A program made the translations under genes and the position numbers. DNA of 64,000 nt from Sulfurimicrobium sp963741495 (GTDB lineage Bacteria > Pseudomonadota > Gammaproteobacteria > Burkholderiales > Sulfuricellaceae): positions 248,001 to 312,000 of the forward strand of contig CAVUID010000011.1 in NCBI GenBank assembly GCA_963741495.1, given 5' to 3'. Positions 54,610 through 63,407 of this stretch are shown here, one piece after another. Position 1 is the stretch's first letter; each line of letters opens with the position of its first letter. The notes below the pieces were generated by a model that made no database searches, had not been told where the DNA came from, and worked only from the letters and a program-made list of their open reading frames with translations.

Positions 54610-56247
54610 ATGACCAAATATATCTTCGTTACGGGCGGGGTTGTTTCTTCACTTGGCAAGGGTATCGCAGCAGCTTCCCTGGCCGCCATCCTCGAATCAC
54701 GCGGCATCAAAGTCACCATGCTCAAGCTGGATCCCTACATCAATGTGGATCCCGGCACCATGAGCCCATTCCAGCACGGCGAGGTTTTCGTCACTGAAGA
54801 CGGCGCCGAGACGGATCTGGACCTTGGCCATTACGAGCGCTATATCAGCGCCAAAATGAAAAAGTCCAACAACTTCACCACCGGCCAGATCTACGAAAGC
54901 GTGATCAAGAAAGAGCGGCGCGGCGATTACCTGGGCGGCACGGTGCAGGTGATTCCTCATATCACGGACGAGATCAAGCATTTCATCCGTGCCGGCGCGG
55001 GTGATGCTGAAGTGGCAATCGTCGAGATCGGCGGCACGGTGGGTGACATCGAATCGCTGCCTTTTCTGGAAGCCATCCGCCAGATGGGCGTGCAGCTTGG
55101 TCGCAGCGATACCTGCTTCATTCATCTGACGCTGGTGCCCTATATTGCTTCTGCCGGGGAAATCAAGACCAAGCCGACCCAGCACTCGGTAAAAGAATTG
55201 CGCGAAATCGGTATCCAGCCCGATGTGCTGCTGTGCCGTGCGGACCGCCCGTTGCCGGACGACGAGCGGCGCAAGATCGCGCTGTTTACCAATGTCCAGG
55301 AAGAAGCGGTCATTTCCGCCGTGGACGTGGACAGTATCTACAAGATTCCCGGCTTGCTGCACCTTCAGGGTCTGGACAAGATCGTCTGCCGCAAGCTGGA
55401 ACTCACGCCGCCGCCTGCGGATCTGAGCACCTGGGAAAAACTGATTTTTGCACTGGAGCATCCAGAGCATACGGTGAACATCGCGCTGGTGGGCAAATAT
55501 GTGGACTTGACCGAGTCCTACAAATCGCTTTCAGAAGCCCTGATTCATGCGGGAATTCATACGCGCAGCAAGATCAATATTCACTATATCGATTCCGAAA
55601 CCCTGGAAACCGGCAATACGGATTTCCTGAATGGCATGGATGCCATTCTGGTGCCCGGCGGTTTCGGCAAGCGCGGCGTGGAAGGCAAGATTGCAGCGAT
55701 CCGTTATGCACGTGAGAAGCGCATTCCCTATCTGGGCATCTGTCTCGGCATGCAGCTGGCAGTGATTGAATATGCACGCCACAAGGCGCAGATGGAAGAT
55801 GCGCACAGTACCGAGTTCAATCCGGATACACCCTATCCGGTAGTCGCGCTGATCACCGAATGGCGCACCAAGGAAGGCGCGCTTGAAACCCGCAGCAGCC
55901 AATCCGATCTCGGTGGCACCATGCGCCTGGGCGGGCAGGAAGCGCTGCTTGCAGAAGGTTCACTGGCGCGCAAGGTTTATGGCTCGGAAACAGTCATCGA
56001 ACGCCATCGTCATCGCTATGAAGTCAATAACGAATACCTTCCACGCCTTGAACAGGCAGGCTTGCGCGTGAGCGGTCGTTCCATGGGGGGTGAAGACTTG
56101 TGCGAGATGATCGAGTTGCCGGATCATCCCTGGTTCATGGCGTGCCAGTTCCATCCTGAATTTACTTCAACGCCGCGCGCTGGCCATCCGCTCTTCAAGG
56201 CTTTCATTGAAGCAGCACTGGCGCAGTCCAAGGTAAAAAAGGCATAA
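54610..56247 (+). CDS. pyrG: CTP synthase
   Basis: The protein has 545 residues. The synthetase domain begins YIFVTGGVVSSLGKGIAAAS and includes LDPYINVDPGTMSPFQHGEV. The C-terminal glutamine amidotransferase domain has the nucleophile in GICLGMQLAVIEYARH and His/Glu in CQFHPEFTSTP. It makes CTP from UTP and glutamine. The order pyrG-kdsA-eno-ftsB is conserved in many proteobacteria; kdsA starts 2 bases after this stop. Confidence 0.97.
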   Translation: MTKYIFVTGGVVSSLGKGIAAASLAAILESRGIKVTMLKLDPYINVDPGTMSPFQHGEVFVTEDGAETDLDLGHYERYISAKMKKSNNFTTGQIYESVIKKERRGDYLGGTVQVIPHITDEIKHFIRAGAGDAEVAIVEIGGTVGDIESLPFLEAIRQMGVQLGRSDTCFIHLTLVPYIASAGEIKTKPTQHSVKELREIGIQPDVLLCRADRPLPDDERRKIALFTNVQEEAVISAVDVDSIYKIPGLLHLQGLDKIVCRKLELTPPPADLSTWEKLIFALEHPEHTVNIALVGKYVDLTESYKSLSEALIHAGIHTRSKINIHYIDSETLETGNTDFLNGMDAILVPGGFGKRGVEGKIAAIRYAREKRIPYLGICLGMQLAVIEYARHKAQMEDAHSTEFNPDTPYPVVALITEWRTKEGALETRSSQSDLGGTMRLGGQEALLAEGSLARKVYGSETVIERHRHRYEVNNEYLPRLEQAGLRVSGRSMGGEDLCEMIELPDHPWFMACQFHPEFTSTPRAGHPLFKAFIEAALAQSKVKKA

Positions 56248-56249
56248 CG

Positions 56250-57088
56250 ATGAAACTCTGTGGTTTTGAAGCGGGCCTGCAACACCCTCTGTTCCTGATT
56301 GCCGGACCCTGCGTCATCGAGTCCGAGCAGATGGCGCTGGATACAGCCGGACAGCTGAAAGAAATCTGTAATCAGGTAGGCATAAACTTCATTTACAAAT
56401 CTTCCTATGACAAGGCCAACCGCAGTTCCGGGAAATCGTTTCGCGGCTTTGGCATGGATGAAGGTTTGCGCATTCTGGCTGAAGTGAAACGCCAGATTGG
56501 CGTGCCGGTGCTGACCGATGTGCATACCGAAGAAGAAATCCCGGTGGTGGCCGCGGTGGTGGATGTGCTGCAAACCCCCGCCTTCCTGTGCCGTCAGACT
56601 GACTTCATTCATGCCGTGGCAAGTTGCGGCAAGCCGGTGAATATCAAGAAAGGCCAGTTTCTTGCCCCCTGGGACATGAAGAATGTGGTCGACAAGGCAC
56701 GTGAAGCCAATGGCGGCCAGGATAACATCATGGTGTGCGAGCGCGGCGTGTCCTTCGGCTACAACAACCTGGTATCCGACATGCGTTCGCTGGCGGTGAT
56801 GCGCGACACGAATTGCCCGGTGGTGTTCGATGCCACCCACTCGGTGCAGTTGCCGGGCGGGCAAGGAGACAAGAGCGGCGGGCAGCGCGAATTCGTGCCG
56901 GTGCTGGCGCGCGCTGCAGTGGCAAGCGGGATTGCCGGGCTTTTCATGGAAACCCACCCCGATCCGGCAAAAGCCTGTCGGACGGGCCCAACGCCTGGCC
57001 TTTGGGGAAACTGCGCGAACTGCTGAGCACGCTCAAGCAACTGGATGAACTGGTAAAGCAGCAAGGCTTTGCCGAAATGAAATTGTGA
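56250..57088 (+). CDS. kdsA: KDO-8-phosphate synthase (frameshifted)
   Basis: The frame beginning MKLCGFEAGLQHPLFLIAGP shifts near 56975, where GCC-CTG has lost a C (PAKA then LSDGPNAWPLGKLRELL). The corrected protein has about 279 residues, normal for the family. Motifs include AGPCVIESEQMALD, YKSSYDKANRSSGKSFRG and DVHTEEEIPVV. It condenses arabinose-5-phosphate with PEP for lipopolysaccharide core. The gene is essential in most Gram-negatives, so the break is almost certainly a sequence error. Confidence 0.94.
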
Positions 57089-57116
57089 TAGATAACTGAG
57101 AAATTAAGGAAAAATA

Positions 57117-58404
57117 ATGAGTGCTATTGTTGATGTGATCGCCCGTGAAATTCTGGACTCCCGTGGCAACCCCACGGTAGAGGCCGATGTGTTGCTTGAG
57201 TCCGGCGTGATTGGCCGTGCCGCCGTACCTTCCGGCGCCTCTACCGGCACCAAGGAAGCCGTGGAACTGCGCGATGGCGACAAGGCCCGCTATCTGGGCA
57301 AGGGCGTGTTGCAGGCGGTTGAAAACGTGAATACCGAAATCTGCGAAGCCATTATCGGCCTGGATGCCGAAGAGCAAAGCTTCATCGACAAGATGCTGAT
57401 CGAACTGGATGGCACTGACAACAAGGGTCGCCTCGGCGCCAACGCCATTCTTGGCGGTCTCCATGGCAGTGGCCAAGGCCGCAGCCGAGCAGTCCGGCCT
57501 GCCGCTGTATCGCTACCTCGGCGGCTCCGGTCCGATGCAACTGCCAGTGCCGATGATGAATATCATCAACGGTGGCGCGCATGCCACAGGCGGTTCGGAT
57601 ATTCAGGAATTCATGATCATTCCGGTGGGCGCACAGAGCTTCCGCGAAGCGCTGCGCTGTGGTGCCGAGGTATTCCATCACCTGAAGAAAATCCTGCATG
57701 CCAAAGGGTTTGCCACCACAGTGGGCGATGAAGGTGGTTTTGCACCGGCACTGGGCTCCAACGAAGGCGCGCTGCAGGTGATCGTCGAGGCGATCGAGGC
57801 CGCCGGTTATCTGCCGGGCGCCGATGTGGCCATTGGTCTGGATTGCGCCGCTTCCGAGTTTTACAAGGATGGCCAGTATCACCTGAAGGCGGATGGACTG
57901 ACGCTCAGCTCTGCACAGATCATTGATCTGTACGCAACCTGGGTGGACAAATACCCCATCATCAGCATCGAAGACGGCATGAGCGAATTCGACTGGGACG
58001 GCTGGAAACTGCTCACCGACCGTCTCGGCAAGTCGATCCAGCTGGTTGGCGACGATCTCTTCGTGACCAATACCAAGATCCTGCGCGAAGGCATCCAGAA
58101 AGGCGTGTGCAACTCCATCCTGATCAAGGTAAACCAGATCGGCACCCTGAGCGAAACCTTCGCTGCGGTCGAAATGGCCAAGCGTGCCGGCTATACTGCC
58201 GTGATTTCGCACCGCTCTGGCGAAACCGAAGACACGACCATTGCGGACATTGCCGTGGCCACCAACGCCCTGCAGATCAAGACCGGCTCTCTCAGCCGCT
58301 CCGACCGCATCTCCAAGTACAACCAGCTGCTGCGCATCGAGGAAGAGCTGGGTGACGGCGCCAGCTACGCCGGACGCGATGCCTTTTACCAGCTTAACCG
58401 CTAG
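57117..58404 (+). CDS. eno: Enolase (frameshifted)
   Basis: One extra G near 57453 breaks the frame at GANAIL; the corrected sequence reads GANAILAVSMAVAKAAAEQS and the protein has about 428 residues. Landmarks are AREILDSRGNPTVEADV, GDEGGFAPAL, SIEDGMSEFDWDGW and the signature ILIKVNQIGTLSET, then SHRSGETEDTTIAD. Enolase interconverts 2-phosphoglycerate and PEP. Loss of this central enzyme is implausible, so this too points to sequencing error. Confidence 0.95.
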
Positions 58405-58426
58405 CCGGGCTGATTAACCCTTTTCC

Positions 58427-58786
58427 ATGCGCTGGCTGACGCTGCTTCTGGTGCTTCTCGTCGTCGCGTTGCAGTATCCGCTGTGGCTTGGGAAGGGGAG
58501 TTGGTTGCGCGTATGGGAAGTGGATCAGAAAATTGCTGCGCAGAAGCAGGTCAATCAGGGCCTGAAAGCGCGCAATGCCTCTCTGGATGCCGAGGTGCGC
58601 GACCTGAAACAGGGTTATGGTGCCATCGAGGAACGGGCGCGCAGCGAACTGGGGATGATCAAGCAGGATGAGGTGTTTTTCCAGGTGCTGGAAAATGAAC
58701 GTCCGCTACCCCTTCCCGCCAGTGGCGCCAAACTGACCGCACCTCAGTCCGCCGCTAAACCGGTAGCAGCTTCAGCCAATCATTGA
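58427..58786 (+). CDS. ftsB: Cell division protein FtsB
   Basis: The protein has 119 residues: an N-terminal membrane helix (MRWLTLLLVLLVVALQYPLW), a periplasmic coiled coil (VDQKIAAQKQVNQGLKARNA, LDAEVRDLKQG) and the conserved RARSELGMIKQDEVFFQV. FtsB joins FtsL and FtsQ at the septum. It directly follows eno, as in many proteobacteria. Confidence 0.92.
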   Translation: MRWLTLLLVLLVVALQYPLWLGKGSWLRVWEVDQKIAAQKQVNQGLKARNASLDAEVRDLKQGYGAIEERARSELGMIKQDEVFFQVLENERPLPLPASGAKLTAPQSAAKPVAASANH

Positions 58787-58797
58787 TACAAACACAC

Positions 58798-59258
58798 TCA
58801 GCTTTCCCCGCAGCATTTCTTGAATTTAAGCCCGCTACCACAAGGGCAGGGGTCGTTGCGACCTGACTTTGGTTTTTTGTCCGGGACGGGGAAAAGTGCC
58901 GTCCACGTAAAGCCACTTGCCATTCACTTTCTGAAAGCGGCTGATCTCATGCAGTTCTGCGTGGTTGCCCTGATGGCTGTAGCGTGCAATGAACTCAACC
59001 GTACCCTCGAAATCTTCCAGATCCCCTGCCGCAGTTGCCAAGAATTTCCAAGCCTAGCCATACTATGTCTGGCGTGGGCGGACCTATGTCCTGCGTCTGC
59101 TGGGTACGATTCAGATAGTCCCAGTCCCGCTCCACAAAAGCGCTGTATCGGGAACGCATCAAGGCTTCAGCCGTAGGAGCTGATGCCGCACCCTTCAGAT
59201 AAGGGGCGCAGCAATCCTCAAAAAATAGCCCGGATCCACATGGGCATAAAGCGCTCAT
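58798..59258 (-). CDS. YchJ-type SEC-C motif protein (two frameshifts)
   Basis: Three frames join into about 152 residues after removal of extra bases near 59035 and in a run at 58888-58891. The N-terminus is MSALCPCGSGLFFEDCCAPY, the middle is ALMRSRYSAFVERDWDYLNR and DFEGTVEFIARYSHQG, and the C-terminus is GRNDPCPCGSGLKFKKCC. Both ends are SEC-C-like zinc motifs, as in YchJ (UPF0225). Function is unknown in detail. It is 10 bases downstream of the thioredoxin-like gene and convergent with ftsB. Confidence 0.82.
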
Positions 59259-59268
59259 GCTGACGGAT

Positions 59269-59622
59269 TCAGCATCCGCAGTGCTGCTCGATGAATTCGC
59301 GCACCCAGTGTTCGGGTTTTGCGCTGGCGAAACGACCGACTTCCTCACCATTGACAAACATCAGCACAGTGGGAAAGCCGCGCAAGCCATAACGTCCAGC
59401 AAGTTTCATGTTGTCGCCCTCATCCACTTCCACCTTGGCGAGCGTGAATTTTCCCGCGTAGGCTTTTACTACGCGGTCCAGTACCGGCGAAAGCGCCAGG
59501 CAGGGCGGGCACCAGTCAGCCCAGAAATCCACCAGCACAGGCAGTGTTCTGGAGGCTTCAATCACGCGTTGTTCGAAGTCGTGGAGATTGACGTCAATAA
59601 TCAGGGATTGGGTATGGCTCAT
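59269..59622 (-). CDS. Thioredoxin-family protein with CPPC active site
   Basis: The protein has 117 residues and no signal peptide. The fold begins after ~15 residues (RTLPVLVDFWADWCPPCLAL) and includes KVEVDEGDNMKLAGRYGLRG and FPTVLMFVNGEEVG. The active site is WCPPC rather than the WCGPC of thioredoxin 1, which usually changes redox potential. The tail ends in EQHCGC. It is likely co-transcribed with the YchJ-like gene. Confidence 0.87.
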   Translation of the reverse strand: MSHTQSLIIDVNLHDFEQRVIEASRTLPVLVDFWADWCPPCLALSPVLDRVVKAYAGKFTLAKVEVDEGDNMKLAGRYGLRGFPTVLMFVNGEEVGRFASAKPEHWVREFIEQHCGC

Positions 59623-59769
59623 TGTTCAATGCAAAGGTTGATCAGGGATGTGAATTCTAGCCGAAAAAGCCATCTCGTGCAGACTTGCGCTACAAGCCAT
59701 AGAGCGAGATTTTTACAGGTAACGGGTTGACCTGAAGGCGGCAACTGCTTAGAATGCTGGCTTGTCAAT

Positions 59770-59845
59770 TCCCTGATAGCTCAGTCGGTAGAGCGACGGA
59801 CTGTTAATCCGCAGGTCCCTGGTTCGAGTCCAGGTCGGGGAGCCA
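59770..59845 (+). tRNA. tRNA-Asn (GTT anticodon)
   Basis: The 76-base cloverleaf has acceptor arms TCCCTGA/TCGGGGA, D-loop AGCTCAGTCGGTAGAGC, anticodon loop CTGTTAA with GTT, T-arm GGTTCGAGTC and an encoded CCA end. Confidence 0.95.
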
Positions 59846-59859
59846 GTTTGGTACAAAAG

Positions 59860-59887
59860 TGGGCACTCTTCCAAGGGTGCCCATTTT
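59860..59887 (+). terminator. Terminator after tRNA-Asn
   Basis: TGGGCACTC, loop TTCCAA and GGGTGCCCA form a 9-bp stem followed by TTTT, 14 bases after the tRNA. Confidence 0.85.
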
Positions 59888-59951
59888 CATTTCTACTACA
59901 GTAGTTAATCGTGGCACGCACCAACGATTGCCGGGTGATGTATATCGTTTC

Positions 59952-61736
59952 CTAGTGCTGCAACTGCCCATATAGCCGGCTGTACAGCCCTTCACTCTTC
60001 AGCAGTTCCTCGTGGGCGCCTTCTTCAATGATGTGGCCATCCTCGAAAACGTAGATACGGTCTGCCTGTTTCACTGCTGAGAGGCGGTGGGCGACGATGA
60101 TCGTGGTGCGGTCCTGTAGGAATGCCCGCAGTGCCTCGTGCAGTCTGGCTTCTGTTTCCGCATCCAGCGCGGAGGTGGCTTCGTCGAGGATCACCACCTG
60201 GGGTTTGGCCAGGATCATGCGGGCGATGGCGAGGCGCTGGCGCTGGCCGCCGGAGATGCGGATGCCCTGGAGGCCGACGATGGTATCCAGCCCCTTGGGA
60301 AGTTGTTCCACCATGTCTTTCAGTTGCGCCACTTCCAGTGCCTGCCACAGTTCCTCATCCGGGCAGTCGCAGCCCATGGTGAGGTTGGCGCGTACAGTGT
60401 CGTTGAAAATGGCAGGGTGCTGCAGCACGGTGGCGACGTGCTGGCGCACCACTTCCATGCCGATTTCAGTGACTGGGATTTTGTCGAAATACAGCGTGCC
60501 GGCCTCGATAGGGTAGAGGCCAAGAATGACTTGCACCAGGGTGGATTTCCCGCCGCCCGAGGCGCCCACCAGGGCAATTTTTTCACCCGGCTTGATGTCG
60601 AGGGTGACGTTGTTGAGCACCAGCGGGCCGTCGCCATAGCGGAAGGAGATGTTTTCCATGCGCACGCCGACGGTATGTTTGCCGCTGAAGGGGTCGTGCA
60701 GTGCCGGGTAGTGCGGTTCTTCGTCCAGTTCCATGAGGCGGTTGATCCGGCCCAGCGCGGCCTTGGCGCCGAAGTAGGCGTATTGAATCCCGAGGATTTC
60801 CTGCACCGGCGCCATCATGAACCACAGGTAGCCGAATACCGCCATCATCTCGCCGACGGTGAGGTTGGAGAACACCACCATCAGCATGCTGATGGCGCGG
60901 AAGATGTCGAAGCCGATCAGAAACACCATGAAAGACAGGCGGCTGGCGGCATCGCTTTTCCACGAGAAGGCGGCTGCGTGGGTGCGAATGCCGCGCGCCC
61001 GTTCCAGCACGCGGCTGATGTAGTGCTCTTCGCGGTTGGCGGCACGGATCTGCTGGATGGCGTCCAGCGTTTCGGTGAGCGCCTGCTGAAATAGCTCGAA
61101 AGCGCTGTTTTCCTTCTTCTTGAGGGTTTTGACTTTCTTGCCCAGCACCGTGGTGAAGTAGATCACCACCGGGTTCATGAGCAGGATGAACAGCGCCATC
61201 TGCCAGTGCATCCACAGCAGGATGGCCGCCGTGCCGACAATGGACAACAGTGCCACCAGGAATTTGCTGACTGTGGCGCCGATGAAGTCGTCCACGGCAT
61301 TGAGGTCGGTGACGAAATGGGAAGCCACCGCGCCGCTGCCCAGGGTTTCGTACTCCGACATGGCGATGCGCTTGAGGCGCTGCAGCAGGCCTTCGCGCAG
61401 GCGGTAGGAAACATCCTTGGCAATCAGGGTGAAATTGCGCGTCTGCCATACCCCCAGCATCGCGGCGACCAGCCGCAGCAGCACGGTGATCGCCAGGATG
61501 GCGCCGACATACAGCAGCGGGCCGTGCCAGGCAGATGGAAAGTGGCCGTTGATCCAGCCGACCATGACGCCCGGCTGATGCAGCAGCACTTCGTCCACCA
61601 GCAGTGGCATGAGGAGCGGAATCGGCACGCTCGCCAGCGCCGCGAAAACGGCGATGACGTGGGCGGCGATCAGTTCCTTTTTATGCTCCCGGGCAATGCC
61701 GAGAATGTAGGGCCAGGTGTAGGCGGTGGGCGTCAT
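59952..61736 (-). CDS. ABC exporter, MsbA/lipid-multidrug type
   Basis: The protein has 594 residues with fused domains. Six membrane helices span ~15-310. The ATPase has Walker A GASGGGKST, signature ISGGQRQRLAIARM, Walker B VVILDEATSALD and H-loop TIIVAHRLSAV. Such half-transporters dimerise to export lipids, peptides or drugs; substrate is unknown. The ATG begins 1 base after the stop of the cyclophilin gene, so they share an mRNA. No nearby gene indicates lipid A transport, hence no symbol. Confidence 0.9.
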   Translation of the reverse strand: MTPTAYTWPYILGIAREHKKELIAAHVIAVFAALASVPIPLLMPLLVDEVLLHQPGVMVGWINGHFPSAWHGPLLYVGAILAITVLLRLVAAMLGVWQTRNFTLIAKDVSYRLREGLLQRLKRIAMSEYETLGSGAVASHFVTDLNAVDDFIGATVSKFLVALLSIVGTAAILLWMHWQMALFILLMNPVVIYFTTVLGKKVKTLKKKENSAFELFQQALTETLDAIQQIRAANREEHYISRVLERARGIRTHAAAFSWKSDAASRLSFMVFLIGFDIFRAISMLMVVFSNLTVGEMMAVFGYLWFMMAPVQEILGIQYAYFGAKAALGRINRLMELDEEPHYPALHDPFSGKHTVGVRMENISFRYGDGPLVLNNVTLDIKPGEKIALVGASGGGKSTLVQVILGLYPIEAGTLYFDKIPVTEIGMEVVRQHVATVLQHPAIFNDTVRANLTMGCDCPDEELWQALEVAQLKDMVEQLPKGLDTIVGLQGIRISGGQRQRLAIARMILAKPQVVILDEATSALDAETEARLHEALRAFLQDRTTIIVAHRLSAVKQADRIYVFEDGHIIEEGAHEELLKSEGLYSRLYGQLQH

Positions 61737-61737
61737 T

Positions 61738-62307
61738 TCAAGGCAATACTTTTACATCCTCGATGACCACGTTTTCAAGCGGCACGTCGGAGGGTAAGGG
61801 GTCACGCGCGCCAGTTCTGACCTTGGCGATTTTCATGACCACTTCCTGACCCTTCACTACCTTGCCGAAAACAGCATAGCCCCAGCCGCGCGCGTTCGGA
61901 GCAGTGTGGTTGAGAAATGCGTTGTCCTTGACGTTGACAAAAAACTGCGCCGAGGCGGAATGGGGATCCATGGTGCGTGCCATGGCGATGGTGTAGATAT
62001 CGTTCTTCAGGCCGTTATTGGCTTCATTCTGGATGGGATAAAAAGTCTCTTTTTCGCGCAGATTCTTGTCGAAGCCGCCGCCCTGGATCATGAAATTGTC
62101 GATTACGCGGTGAAAGACCGTGCCTTTATAAAAGCCGCCTTTCACATAGCGGAGGAAGTTTTCGACGGTTTTTGGGGATTTGTCCGGGTACAGTTCCAGG
62201 GTAAAGTTGCCGAGGTTGGTTTTCATTTCAACCATCGGGTTGGCGGCATACGCGCCAATGCTCAGGGACAGGCCGAAGACCAGGGTGAAAAGGCGTAGCA
62301 GTTTCAT
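61738..62307 (-). CDS. ppiA: Periplasmic peptidyl-prolyl cis-trans isomerase (cyclophilin)
   Basis: The protein has 189 residues from the ATG at 62307. A signal peptide (MKLLRLFTLVFGLSLSIGAY…ANP) precedes a cyclophilin domain: NFTLELYPDKSPKTVENFLR, GTVFHRVIDNFMIQGGGF and ASAQFFVNVKDN. It catalyses proline isomerisation in exported proteins. A longer start in the frame at 62334 would spoil the signal peptide. Confidence 0.9.
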   Translation of the reverse strand: MKLLRLFTLVFGLSLSIGAYAANPMVEMKTNLGNFTLELYPDKSPKTVENFLRYVKGGFYKGTVFHRVIDNFMIQGGGFDKNLREKETFYPIQNEANNGLKNDIYTIAMARTMDPHSASAQFFVNVKDNAFLNHTAPNARGWGYAVFGKVVKGQEVVMKIAKVRTGARDPLPSDVPLENVVIEDVKVLP

Positions 62308-62422
62308 GGTTCTTTCTCCGAAATGATGTGTCAAAAATTTGATTTTACTGTTGCAACAGCTTGAGCTGAAGTGACCCTGGCCCTAACGGGCATGGCAAAT
62401 TACGCCCAGAATCATGAATCAA

Positions 62423-62563
62423 GTGAAATGTGAAACCGCTTGGGCTACGCCCTTGCTGTGAAGCGTGAAATGTAAAAGCAGGTTCAGTGGATGCTTTTAC
62501 ATTTCACGCTTTACAAACAAAGCGTAGCGAGTGACTTCACGCTTAACAAACTGTTTCACGTTA
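62423..62563. repeat. Intergenic inverted repeat, family 2, copy 3
   Basis: GTGAAATGTGAAACCGCTTG, GTGAAGCGTGAAATGTAAAAG and their complements (CTTTTACATTTCACGCTTTA, GACTTCACGCTTAAC) form a large imperfect hairpin between the divergent ppiA and arfB genes. Confidence 0.8.
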
Positions 62564-62573
62564 AACTGCAGCC

Positions 62574-62990
62574 ATGATTCGAATTACACCACAGCTCTCC
62601 ATCGATGAGCGCGAAATTGTACTGCAATTTATCCGTGCTTCCGGGCCCGGCGGGCAGAATGTCAACAAAGTGGCGACGGCCGTTCAGTTGCGCTTCGACG
62701 TGGCCCGTTCACCCAATCTGCCCGAGGATGTTCGCGCCCGGTTGATGCGTCTGGCGGGCAGTCGCCTGACGACCGAGGGCGAAATGGTCATCGAGGCGAA
62801 ACGCTTCCGCTCCCAGGAACGCAACCGCGAGGACGCGATCGGTCGCCTGGTGGAGCTGATTCGCCGCGCCACCGAAAAGCCCAAGCCGCGCGTGGCCACC
62901 CGGCCCACGCTGGCATCGAAAAAACGCCGCCTGACAGCCAAGAAACAGCGCGGCGAAATCAAGCGCGGGCGCGGTACCGTGAGCGAATAA
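62574..62990 (+). CDS. arfB: Alternative ribosome-rescue factor ArfB
   Basis: The protein has 138 residues. The GGQ motif lies in RASGPGGQNVNKVATAVQLR, and the C-terminal tail is strongly basic (KKRRLTAKKQRGEIKRGRG), as needed to enter the mRNA channel of stalled ribosomes. It is too short to be a canonical release factor because codon-recognition domains are missing. Confidence 0.93.
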   Translation: MIRITPQLSIDEREIVLQFIRASGPGGQNVNKVATAVQLRFDVARSPNLPEDVRARLMRLAGSRLTTEGEMVIEAKRFRSQERNREDAIGRLVELIRRATEKPKPRVATRPTLASKKRRLTAKKQRGEIKRGRGTVSE

Positions 62991-62994
62991 CGGC

Positions 62995-63016
62995 CGACAC
63001 GGGTGGTTGTGTCGGT
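62995..63016. terminator. Hairpin between arfB and thioredoxin gene
   Basis: CCGACAC and GTGTCGG form a 7-bp stem around GGGTGGTT between two convergent genes. There is no T-run on either side, so terminator function is uncertain. Confidence 0.4.
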
Positions 63017-63018
63017 GC

Positions 63019-63393
63019 TTATCCCTGTTCGGTGGTGTTTTCTGCGGCGATCTGTTTATGGACTTCCGCCATGTCCAGCGCCTGGACCTGACCGATGATG
63101 TCTTCCAGCGCAGGTCCTGGCAGGGCGCCCGGTTCTGAGAAGATAATGATCTGTTCGCGGAAAATCATCAGGGTGGGAATGGAGCGGATCTGGAAATGGT
63201 GCGCCATTTCCTGCTCCACTTCGGTGTTGACCTTGGCAAAAACCACGCCGGGGATTTTTTCTGAAACCGCTTCATAAGTCGGGGCAAAGGATTTGCACGG
63301 GCCGCACCAGGGCGCCCAGAAATCCACCACGACGATGTCGTTTCCGGTGATAACGTCAGAAAAATTCTCTTTGTTCAGATCTACAGTGGCCAT
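63019..63393 (-). CDS. Thioredoxin
   Basis: The protein has 124 residues from the ATG at 63393 (MATVDLNKENFSDVITGNDI). The active site is WAPWCGPCKSFAP, with the cis-Pro loop in RSIPTLMIFREQ. It is a cytoplasmic disulfide reductant and lies 14 bases after the ABC transporter gene's stop on the same strand. Confidence 0.9.
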   Translation of the reverse strand: MATVDLNKENFSDVITGNDIVVVDFWAPWCGPCKSFAPTYEAVSEKIPGVVFAKVNTEVEQEMAHHFQIRSIPTLMIFREQIIIFSEPGALPGPALEDIIGQVQALDMAEVHKQIAAENTTEQG

Positions 63394-63407
63394 GTTGTGC
63401 TCCTTGG

